From an uncultured Dorea sp. (GTDB taxonomy: Bacteria; Bacillota; Clostridia; Lachnospirales; Lachnospiraceae), in assembly GCA_934295165.1 (NCBI GenBank), contig CAKRAT010000082.1, forward strand, positions 1-6,297: 6,297 nt of DNA. The letters are read 5' to 3'. Position 1 is the stretch's first letter; every line of letters starts with the position of its first letter. The position numbers were made by a program, and so were the translations under genes. Positions 1 to 5,213 of the stretch are shown here, piece after piece. Under the pieces are notes generated by a model, which saw only the letters and a list, made by a program, of their open reading frames with translations, did no database searches and was not told the DNA's origin.

Positions 1-57
1 ATGCGCGCAAGCGCAACAACATCGCATTCGTCCCCACATTCGCTTTTCTTTTGTCAT
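1..57 (-). CDS. Start of an unidentified ORF running off the left edge (partial)
   Basis: Reading leftward, an ATG at 57-55 opens 19 codons with no stop before the edge (M-T-K-E-K-R-M-W-G-R-M-R-C-C-C-A-C-A-H). It is preceded by AAAGGAG at 75-69, 11 bases from the ATG, and lies downstream of a consensus promoter at 163-134, which supports a real gene start. The visible protein is basic with a Cys cluster (C13, C14, C15, C17); I do not recognise it. A second frame, with a GTG and an internal ATG, would give a more ordinary hydrophobic sequence (V-G-T-N-A-M-L-L-R-L-R-A), but that frame has no ribosome binding site of its own. The reading frame therefore needs sequence beyond the window. No function can be assigned. 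Confidence 0.35.
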   Translation of the reverse strand, partial: MTKEKRMWGRMRCCCACAH

Positions 58-90
58 TATCCTGCACGCTCCTTTCCGCTCTTTAAACTA

Positions 91-136
91 AATAAAACCA
101 ATCCTTATATTTCCTATTGTTTCGATAGGTTTTATT
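91..136. repeat. Nested inverted repeats at a promoter start site (possible operator)
   Basis: An outer 9-bp arm pair, AATAAAACC (91-99) and GGTTTTATT (128-136), extends inward by three more pairs (101-103 with 124-126) past one A/A mismatch. A shorter repeat, CCTAT (113-117) and ATAGG (125-129) with 7 bases between, sits over the predicted start point near 127. The outer right arm overlaps the -10 box, so on the minus strand most of it lies upstream of the RNA start. A DNA operator for a repressor therefore fits better than an RNA hairpin made from that promoter. Alternatively, transcripts reading through from the gene at 588-205 could fold it as a weak, AU-rich terminator. Confidence 0.35.
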
Positions 137-163
137 ATATTACCGCTATGTCATATTTGTCAA
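134..163 (-). promoter_or_regulatory. Exact-consensus sigma-A promoter
   Basis: On the minus strand TTGACA (163-158) is followed after 18 bases by TATAAT (139-134). Both hexamers match the housekeeping sigma consensus at every position, and the spacer is one base longer than optimal. Transcription would start near 127, giving a leader of about 70 bases to the ATG at 57. It lies after the stop codon of the DUF6483-like gene at 205, so the ORF at 57 is probably its own transcription unit. A promoter this strong is usually held in check by a repressor or by attenuation. Confidence 0.75.
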
Positions 164-204
164 GTATGTTTTTCAGTTTTTCACTTGCTTGCATAATAAC
201 AGCT

Positions 205-588
205 CTATCTATATATCAAATCAATAACATTCAATATTCCATAACGCTCCGCAATCATCTTCAACCCTCTTTTAACTTTTTCATGACTATAGTTCTTTGA
301 CAATAATGCATCTTCCGTCAATTCATTTAGATATCCATAAAATACAAGCGCTTTTTCTAAAGCTCCTTCTTTATTCGCATCTACAAGCGTTAATATCTCC
401 TCTTCCATCTTCTTAATATTGTCTATACCACTTTGTCCATTAGCAGCTTCTAACATTTTTTTATTTTCACTTTTAATTGCTCCCTCTGAGATATCTACAG
501 GTGCACCTATATCCTTGTTTAATAATAATTTCACCATTGTTCTGATAACTTCATTATTCATTCTTATTATATAATCCTGCTCATACAT
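205..588 (-). CDS. DUF6483-like small protein of unknown function
   Basis: This 127-residue soluble protein has no signal peptide or membrane segment. The N-terminus (M1-Y2-E3-Q4-D5-Y6-I7-I8-R9-M10, then a helix to L23) and the C-terminal part (A80-L81-V82-F83-Y84 ... L87-N88-E89-L90, then S101-H102-E103-K104 and A113-E114-R115-Y116-G117) match my memory of DUF6483, a small uncharacterised Firmicutes family. The middle (about 36-75) is a charged, probably helical linker. I chose the ATG at 588 because GGAGGAG (603-597) sits 8 bases upstream. A longer in-frame start at 690 would place 34 extra residues over the promoter and this ribosome binding site. The gene is more AT-rich than the operon to its right and has its own promoter. 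Its role is unknown; family assignment is from recalled sequence style only. Confidence 0.8.
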   Translation of the reverse strand: MYEQDYIIRMNNEVIRTMVKLLLNKDIGAPVDISEGAIKSENKKMLEAANGQSGIDNIKKMEEEILTLVDANKEGALEKALVFYGYLNELTEDALLSKNYSHEKVKRGLKMIAERYGILNVIDLIYR

Positions 589-596
589 ATATTTCA

Positions 597-603
597 CTCC
601 TCC
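597..603 (-). promoter_or_regulatory. Ribosome binding site that fixes the DUF6483-like start
   Basis: GGAGGAG on the minus strand lies 8 bases before the ATG at 588-586. It is a near-perfect anti-16S match and selects that start over the upstream in-frame ATG at 690. Confidence 0.85.
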
Positions 604-681
604 GATTATTAAATCATTCCAAAACTGGATGTTCCGAAATTTTAATACTAGTGTATCTCCGAAAAATACTTTCTCTAAAAT

Positions 682-711
682 ATTATACATCCCGGTATCT
701 TCCCGTGTACA
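682..711 (-). promoter_or_regulatory. Probable promoter of the DUF6483-like gene
   Basis: A perfect -10 TATAAT (687-682) has a 4-of-6 match to the -35 box, TGTACA (711-706), 18 bases upstream. The start point would be near 675, giving a leader of about 87 bases. The -35 region overlaps the 8-bp palindrome GTGTACAC (705-712), which could be chance or half of a regulator site. It lies just past the operon terminator at 724-767, which makes an independent transcription unit likely. Confidence 0.5.
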
Positions 712-723
712 CTTTTATATCAC

Positions 724-767
724 AAAAAGCTGTCTGGTTGCATACCTTCATAACCAGACAGCTTTTT
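724..767. terminator. Strong bidirectional intrinsic terminator closing the GST/GNAT/ABC operon
   Basis: A perfect 16-bp inverted repeat, AAAAAGCTGTCTGGTT (724-739) and its complement (752-767), encloses a 12-base loop. The GC-containing core is flanked by five A on one side and five T on the other, so RNA from either strand ends in a U-run. It begins 22 bases past the stop codon of the last operon gene (790) on the minus strand and should stop that transcript before the DUF6483-like gene. Confidence 0.93.
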
Positions 768-789
768 CATATTACTAATCTCTTATATT

Positions 790-1755
790 TTATTTTTCTG
801 AAAGTTTTTCTCTTCCATGTGGAAGCAGCCATGCTTCTTCATCCGGTCCCTTTGCAATGATCTGATGGATGTTTCCAGGATTGCAGTCAATATGATAATG
901 CTTTTTAATCGCAGCAAAGTCTGTCGTATCTCCGAATCCCGGTGTCTGATACAGGTCTCTTGCATAAGCCCACAGATTGTTATAATCTCTCAGACGCTTC
1001 TTGTTCACGCGGAAGATATTATGATAAGCCACATCGAATCTTGCCAGTGTTACATATAATCTGACATCGGATTCCGTAATCTTATCTCCGAACAGATATC
1101 TTCTGTCAGCCAGTCTTTCCTCCAGCCAGTCCAGACGGTTGAATACGGTATGATAAGCTTCTTCATATGCTTCCTGACTTCTGGCAAATCCCGCTTTATA
1201 CACTCCGTTATTTACTTCTCTGAAAATGATATCATTCAGGGCATCGATCTCTTCTCTTAACTCTTCCGGGTAAAGATCCAGAGCTCCCGGCTTGTGGTAT
1301 TTCTTCCATGCGGTTTCAAAATACAGTGTCAGATGAAAGTAATCATTATTTACAACCTTCTTTGTCTTCAGATCAACCAGTGCCGGTACCGTGAATCTTC
1401 CCTGATAATCCGGGTCTGCGTTTAGATACACTTCGCTGATATAATGAATTCCAAGTACCGGATCTACGTCACCTTCATCCAATGTAAATGCCCAGTCGCT
1501 TCTTGATACATTCGGACGCTTTGGGTCTGCCTTTCCGACACTGATCACATCCTCAAGTCCCAGTAATTTTCTTACGATGATACTTCTGTGTGCCCATGGG
1601 CATACAGGTGCCCAGAGAAGTCTGTATCTTCCGGCTTCTACCGGAAGCTGTCCTTCTTCTTCTCCGAACGGTGTATCAAACCGGTTCTTCTGTCGTACGA
1701 ATTTTCCACTTTTATCTACTTCTTTTCCTGTCCATTTATCTGATGATATTCTCAT
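790..1755 (-). CDS. Xi-class GST-like protein (glutathionyl-hydroquinone reductase family, YqjG/ECM4-like)
   Basis: This 321-residue cytosolic protein has a thioredoxin fold (about 44-150) followed by an all-helical GST C-domain (about 165-285). The active-site motif C52-P53-W54-A55-H56-R57 is the Xi-class CPWA signature; in known relatives this Cys removes glutathione from glutathionyl-hydroquinones by a thiol-disulfide-like step. T122-V123-P124 is the conserved cis-Pro loop. V181-N182-N183-G184-V185-Y186 and the Tyr residues at 244 and 269 fit the tyrosines described around the quinone pocket, and the P312-H313-G314-R315 tail also looks typical. After N136-N137 the usual Glu-Ser is Asp138-Tyr139, which may change thiol recognition. 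The start ATG overlaps the stop of the preceding GNAT gene by 4 bases, with GAGGAG upstream. It is the last gene of the operon and a paralogue of the first. The true substrate is unknown. Confidence 0.88.
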   Translation of the reverse strand: MRISSDKWTGKEVDKSGKFVRQKNRFDTPFGEEEGQLPVEAGRYRLLWAPVCPWAHRSIIVRKLLGLEDVISVGKADPKRPNVSRSDWAFTLDEGDVDPVLGIHYISEVYLNADPDYQGRFTVPALVDLKTKKVVNNDYFHLTLYFETAWKKYHKPGALDLYPEELREEIDALNDIIFREVNNGVYKAGFARSQEAYEEAYHTVFNRLDWLEERLADRRYLFGDKITESDVRLYVTLARFDVAYHNIFRVNKKRLRDYNNLWAYARDLYQTPGFGDTTDFAAIKKHYHIDCNPGNIHQIIAKGPDEEAWLLPHGREKLSEK

Positions 1756-2237
1756 TCTTTTGCTCTCCTCTCGTATTCATTATCTCCGAATCTATATCCG
1801 TCCGGCAGAAGGAAACCTTCCTCTTCCAGCCACTTTTGTTGTTCCTCGTCTCCTGCGAACATCACAAATCCTGTCTTCTGTCTGCGGAATCCAAACTTTT
1901 CATACATTGCAAGTGTCTGTGGATGTGTGTACAAAATGATCGTGCAGCCCTTTACCTGTTCCACCAGAGAATCCACAATTGCTCTTCCAAATCCATTTCC
2001 CTGATATGCCGGTCTTAACGCTACATTATAGATGGCCGCCTGGCACACACCATCCGACAATGCTCTTCCACATCCGACGATCTTGTCTCCGTCACAGATA
2101 AATGCGACTGCATAACTGTTACGAAAGATTTTTTCTTCTGTGACCGGATCATAATGGCTTAACTGGCTTTCATCCAGAATGTCTGCCACTTCGTTCCAGT
2201 CTACATTTTCTTTATCTGTTTTTATCCAAATGCTCAT
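1752..2237 (-). CDS. GNAT-family N-acetyltransferase with a C-terminal extension
   Basis: This 161-residue cytosolic GNAT enzyme is predicted to move acetyl from acetyl-CoA to an amine. The beta-strand 4 and motif A region runs N71-V72-A73-L74-R75 and then Q79-G80-N81-G82-F83-G84-R85, the pyrophosphate-binding Q/R-x-x-G-x-G/A loop. Motif B is Y112-E113-K114-F115-G116-F117. About 35 residues follow the core (from about 126), longer than a minimal GNAT, rich in Glu, Trp and aromatic residues (W136-L137-E138-E139-E140-G141-F142). AGGAGA lies about 9 bases before the ATG at 2237. It sits between the importer ATPase gene and the terminal GST gene, and is translationally coupled to the latter by an ATGA overlap. 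By analogy with acetyltransferases next to Tcy-type importers in Bacillus, the substrate may be an S-modified cysteine; this is inference. Confidence 0.88.
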   Translation of the reverse strand: MSIWIKTDKENVDWNEVADILDESQLSHYDPVTEEKIFRNSYAVAFICDGDKIVGCGRALSDGVCQAAIYNVALRPAYQGNGFGRAIVDSLVEQVKGCTIILYTHPQTLAMYEKFGFRRQKTGFVMFAGDEEQQKWLEEEGFLLPDGYRFGDNEYERRAKE

Positions 2238-2263
2238 GTTCTAAATCTCCTGCTTATACACTA

Positions 2264-2286
2264 AGAACCTGCCCGCAGCAGGTTCT
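2264..2286. repeat. Intercistronic hairpin between importer and downstream enzyme genes
   Basis: The perfect 9-bp inverted repeat AGAACCTGC (2264-2272) and GCAGGTTCT (2278-2286) has a 5-base loop and begins 4 bases past the importer ATPase stop codon at 2291. On the minus strand it is followed by TAGTGTATAAGC, not a U-run, so it does not look like an intrinsic terminator. It could protect the 3' end of the importer mRNA, mark a processing site, or lower expression of the two genes that follow. Confidence 0.7.
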
Positions 2287-2290
2287 GTAA

Positions 2291-3049
2291 CTAGATAGAA
2301 TATTCCGGTTCCACCATACGGTTGATCTTTGCAAAGAACTCTCTCACACGATCACTCTTTGGATGATTGAACACTTCCTTCGGAGGTCCGTCCTCGATGA
2401 TCTTACCGTTCTCAAGGAAGATAACTCTTGTTGCAACATTCTTTACAAAGTTCATCTCATGAGATACTAAAAGCATTGTATATCCTTCATTCGCTGCTTT
2501 CTTAATTGTATCCAGTACTTCTCCTACAAGCTCCGGATCCAGTGCAGATGTCGGCTCATCGAGAAGTAACAGTTCCGGCTCCATCGCGAGTGCTCTTGCG
2601 ATTGCAACACGTTGCTGCTGTCCTCCAGATAAATGTGCCGGATAATGGTTCGCCCACTCCAGAAGTCCTACGTTCTTAAGCTGTTCTCTTGCGATCTCTT
2701 CTGCTTTTTTCTTGTCCATTTTCTTTACGATGATCAGGCCTTCCATTACATTTTCCAATGCTGTCTTTTTGGAAAAGAGATTGAATCCCTGGAATACCAT
2801 GCTGGTCTTTTTTCTAAGCTCTACCAGCGACTTTTTATCAGTGTGTGCCAGATCTACGCTCAGGTCTCCGATGCTGATGCTTCCGTTTTCCGGCTTCTCT
2901 AACCTGTTCAGACATCGTAAGAATGTTGACTTTCCGGTTCCGGATGGTCCGATGATCGCTACAACATCACCTTTGTTGATGTTCAGGTCGATGCCGTTTA
3001 AGACCACATTATTATTGAATTTTTTGGAAATATTTTTCACTTCGATCAT
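2291..3049 (-). CDS. Polar amino acid ABC importer, ATP-binding protein (TcyN/GlnQ-like)
   Basis: This 252-residue cytosolic ATPase powers uptake with the permease and lipoprotein encoded just upstream. All nucleotide-binding motifs are intact: Walker A G34-P35-S36-G37-T38-G39-K40-S41-T42, Q-loop Q87, signature L140-S141-G142-G143-Q144, Walker B L161-L162-L163-D164-E165, D-loop S168-A169-L170-D171 and H-loop H197. Length and motifs are typical of the PAAT (polar amino acid) subfamily, and K96-T97-A98-L99-E100-N101-V102 after the Q-loop is also characteristic. The ATG at 3049 overlaps the permease stop (ATGA) and GAGGGGG lies about 10 bases upstream inside the permease gene, pointing to coupled translation. 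Cystine-type specificity is suggested by resemblance to TcyN but cannot be fixed from the ATPase alone. Confidence 0.95.
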   Translation of the reverse strand: MIEVKNISKKFNNNVVLNGIDLNINKGDVVAIIGPSGTGKSTFLRCLNRLEKPENGSISIGDLSVDLAHTDKKSLVELRKKTSMVFQGFNLFSKKTALENVMEGLIIVKKMDKKKAEEIAREQLKNVGLLEWANHYPAHLSGGQQQRVAIARALAMEPELLLLDEPTSALDPELVGEVLDTIKKAANEGYTMLLVSHEMNFVKNVATRVIFLENGKIIEDGPPKEVFNHPKSDRVREFFAKINRMVEPEYSI

Positions 3050-3789
3050 TGGTTCAATGCCCCCTCATCTGTCTGTATTGCCGGTGCATTCTCCGGTATG
3101 CGGATCTTCTTCTCAATCAGTTTGATTCCCTGCTCTACGATGATCGTAATGATCCAGTAAATGATCGCCAGAGATACATAGACTTCAAAGTAACGGTATG
3201 TACGTCCTGCGATGATCTTTCCTGCTGCCGTCATCTCTACAACCGCACAGACGAATGCAAGCGATGTTCCCTTGATCAGTCCGATAAAGGAGTTACCAAG
3301 TGAAGGTAATGCAACTACGATTGCTTCCGGAAGAATCACTCTTCGTAATGCCTGGAAATATGTCATGCCAAGTGCATTGGCTGCCTCGATCTGTCCCTTC
3401 GGTACAGATTCCAGTGAAGCTCTGATCACTTCTGCGTTGTATGCCGATTCATTGACTGCCAGTGCGATAAATGCATAGATGATCGGTGCCACGCCGTTGG
3501 CATTATAATTCGTTCCATATTTCAGGTTGATGGCTTTTAAGATCATCGGGATTCCAAAGTATGTTACATACAACTGTACCAGTACCGGAGTTCCACGGAT
3601 CACTGAAATATACAGATTGGTAATCTGTTTTAACACCGGGATCTTCTTCATCTTGATCAGTGCCAGGATCAGACCTAAGATCAGGCTGACGATCATGGCT
3701 ACCACTGCCAGTTCCAGTGTCACCGGCAGATAGGTTAACAGATCCGGTATCTGTGTAAATACCATCTTGATATCAAATAAATTACTCAT
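3046..3789 (-). CDS. Polar amino acid ABC importer, permease (TcyL/TcyM-like)
   Basis: This 247-residue inner-membrane protein is of the HisM/GlnP permease family. Hydrophobic segments lie near 18-46, 56-88, 101-122, 150-182 and 203-222, matching the usual five-helix layout. The cytoplasmic EAA loop that docks the ATPase runs from E135-A136-A137-N138-A139-L140-G141 to P154. R65-G66-T67-P68 is the conserved motif before the second half of the membrane domain. Only one permease gene is present, so the channel is probably a homodimer. The ATG at 3789 follows AGAAAGGAAG with about 7 bases of spacing, and the stop overlaps the ATPase start by 4 bases. It lies 33 bases after the lipoprotein gene; a small 5-bp hairpin (3804-3816) in that gap may help lower permease output relative to lipoprotein. 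Confidence 0.94.
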   Translation of the reverse strand: MSNLFDIKMVFTQIPDLLTYLPVTLELAVVAMIVSLILGLILALIKMKKIPVLKQITNLYISVIRGTPVLVQLYVTYFGIPMILKAINLKYGTNYNANGVAPIIYAFIALAVNESAYNAEVIRASLESVPKGQIEAANALGMTYFQALRRVILPEAIVVALPSLGNSFIGLIKGTSLAFVCAVVEMTAAGKIIAGRTYRYFEVYVSLAIIYWIITIIVEQGIKLIEKKIRIPENAPAIQTDEGALNQ

Positions 3790-3822
3790 GCTGATTCTTC
3801 CTTTCTGGATTCCAGATTGATG

Positions 3823-4698
3823 TTAGTTTGGTGTTTTTTCAAACTGATCATCTTCCGGAGCTGTATCCTGTCCGAAATATTTCTGGCTTAATTCTGTAAG
3901 TGTTCCATCTTTTTTCAGTTCTTTTAACTGCTCATCTACTTTGTCTCTGAGTTCTTCCTGATCTTTCGGGAAAATGTAATATGCATAGCTGTTGTCAGCG
4001 ATTGCTTTTGCATCATCATCGGAAATCTGATTTGCAACGATATCATAGTTATATTCTTTCTGATAAGCGTTATACATTGCGACATCAATGATTGCAAGAT
4101 CTGTTGTTCCATCTTCGATATGCTGTAATGTGATCGCTGTATCTGCATCGGTATAAGTAATGTCGATTTTCTTATCCGGATTCTTTTCATTCCAGCTTTC
4201 GATTGCTGTTGTAACACTGACACCAGACTGTCCTTCAAAAGATTTTCCTGCTGCATCTGCAAATGTCTTTACTTCCGGTGCACCTTTTTTGGTGACAAAT
4301 ACATATCCTATTTTGTCATATGGATAAGAGTACAGGTAAGATTTCGCTCTTTCTTCATTGTATGAGAAGTTATTGACACCGATCTGATAAGTTCCGCTCG
4401 TAACGCCGGAGAATACAGATGGAATATCTGTGACTTCCAACTGAAGATCATATCCATCCAGACGCTCAAATACTTCTTTTAACACTTCTACGTCATATCC
4501 TGTTGTTTCGTTGTCTTCGCCTACATAAGTATAAGGCTTTACATTTGCTCCTGTTCCTGCTTTTACTGTTACCGTCTTCGTTCCACCGGAACTTTTGCTG
4601 TCACTTTTGGAAGATCCGGAACCTCCGGCACATCCGGTTGCCAATACTCCAAGTGCTACAGTGATTGCTGCTATGCTTACCAGTTTATTTCTTTTCAT
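3823..4698 (-). CDS. Amino acid ABC importer, solute-binding lipoprotein (SBP family 3, TcyJ/TcyK-like)
   Basis: This 291-residue substrate-binding protein is tethered outside the membrane. The signal peptide has a basic start (K2-R3-N4-K5), a hydrophobic core and the lipobox A20-T21-G22-C23; Cys23 would carry the lipid. A Ser/Gly/Lys-rich linker (24-42) precedes two lobes. G67-Y68-D69-V70-E71-V72 is the family-3 signature, and N109-N110-F111-S112-Y113 followed by E115-E116-R117 fits the region where an Arg holds the ligand carboxylate. A202-I203-I204-D205 supplies the acidic residue that normally binds the alpha-amino group, so the ligand should be an alpha-amino acid or derivative. The ending L258-K259-E260-L261-K262-K263-D264-G265 is typical. 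The ATG at 4698 follows AGAGGGAG. Resemblance to cystine-type receptors is a judgement from sequence style; the ligand is not proven. Confidence 0.94.
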   Translation of the reverse strand: MKRNKLVSIAAITVALGVLATGCAGGSGSSKSDSKSSGGTKTVTVKAGTGANVKPYTYVGEDNETTGYDVEVLKEVFERLDGYDLQLEVTDIPSVFSGVTSGTYQIGVNNFSYNEERAKSYLYSYPYDKIGYVFVTKKGAPEVKTFADAAGKSFEGQSGVSVTTAIESWNEKNPDKKIDITYTDADTAITLQHIEDGTTDLAIIDVAMYNAYQKEYNYDIVANQISDDDAKAIADNSYAYYIFPKDQEELRDKVDEQLKELKKDGTLTELSQKYFGQDTAPEDDQFEKTPN

Positions 4699-4767
4699 AA
4701 TACATTCTCCCTCTTTATACTTTGTTCGTTTCTCTGCTTTTTATCTCTATTTTCTGTCCGCTGCCGA

Positions 4768-5199
4768 TTACAGCTGTTTTTCCGTCATGATACACTGAAA
4801 TGCTCCGGTTCCGGTAATCTGCTTTGGATCTGCCACATAACCAAGTTTTTCATAAAAACCAACTGCTTCGGTTCTGGAGTTGATAAAGATCTTTTTCACA
4901 CCGCGTTCTGCAAACCAATCTTCTGCCGCAGTGATTGCCGCTGCTCCATAATGCTGTCCACGGTATTCCTTAAGTGTTGCGACTCTTTCAATCTTTCCGG
5001 TATTCTCATCCAGCTGATGCAGTCTGCAGGTCGATACCGGATGGATTCCATCCAGCACCAGTATGTATTCATCGCCTGCTTTATCTTCACCGAATTCCAT
5101 CTCCAGTGACACACCAAATCCATTGCACATGGCTTCAGTCCTCACATAATGGACTCCCGCGATTTCCCATTCTTTATCTGTTACACGGATTGCCTCCAT
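4768..5199 (-). CDS. GNAT-family N-acetyltransferase
   Basis: This 143-residue cytosolic acetyl-CoA-dependent acetyltransferase matches the standard GNAT core length. The acetyl-CoA loop is R80-G81-Q82-H83-Y84-G85, preceded by the strand I70-E71-R72-V73-A74-T75-L76. Motif B is F115-Y116-E117-K118-L119-G120-Y121. The N-terminal part (A14-G15-V16-H17-Y18-V19-R20, then P54-V55-S56-T57-C58-R59-L60) resembles a recurrent Firmicutes GNAT subtype often seen near metabolic transporters. It is little like the second GNAT of the operon (1752-2237), so the two are not recent copies and probably act on different substrates. Its AGGAGGA ribosome binding site overlaps the stop codon of the preceding GST gene, 12 bases away. 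Acetylation of the imported amino acid derivative is the likely role, by context only. Confidence 0.9.
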   Translation of the reverse strand: MEAIRVTDKEWEIAGVHYVRTEAMCNGFGVSLEMEFGEDKAGDEYILVLDGIHPVSTCRLHQLDENTGKIERVATLKEYRGQHYGAAAITAAEDWFAERGVKKIFINSRTEAVGFYEKLGYVADPKQITGTGAFQCIMTEKQL

Positions 5200-5206
5200 C
5201 GGTTCT

Positions 5207-5213
5207 TCCTCCT
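5207..5213 (-). promoter_or_regulatory. Ribosome binding site overlapping the GST stop codon
   Basis: AGGAGGA (5213-5207) shares two bases with the TAG stop (5214-5212) of the first operon gene and lies 7 bases before the GNAT ATG at 5199. Terminating ribosomes cover this site, so translation of the two genes is likely coupled. Confidence 0.8.

Noticed and set aside
1..300. Plus-strand ORF of 99 codons at the left edge
   Set aside because: It runs antisense across the 3' end of the DUF6483-like gene, the consensus minus-strand promoter and the partial minus ORF, has no visible ribosome binding site, and its protein has no recognisable family features.
589..690. 34-residue upstream extension of the DUF6483-like protein (ATG at 690)
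   Set aside because: It would overlap the -10 box at 687-682 and has no ribosome binding site of its own, whereas the ATG at 588 has GGAGGAG at ideal spacing and begins the recognised family sequence.
1577..2018. Two long plus-strand ORFs opposite the GST/GNAT junction
   Set aside because: They are antisense shadows of two well-supported genes with clear catalytic motifs, rich in Leu/Ser/Cys as expected from complementary codons, and lack start signals.
2264..2286. Intrinsic terminator inside the operon
   Set aside because: The hairpin has no U-run on either side, and the next two genes have good ribosome binding sites but no visible promoter of their own, so full termination here is unlikely.
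2712..3125. Plus-strand ORF opposite the importer ATPase
   Set aside because: It is antisense to intact ABC ATPase motifs and has no independent support.
3936..4262. Minus-strand ORF inside the lipoprotein gene in another frame
   Set aside because: The protein is low-complexity, Gln/Met/Ile/Lys-rich, and the overlapping frame encodes a complete, well-conserved solute-binding protein.
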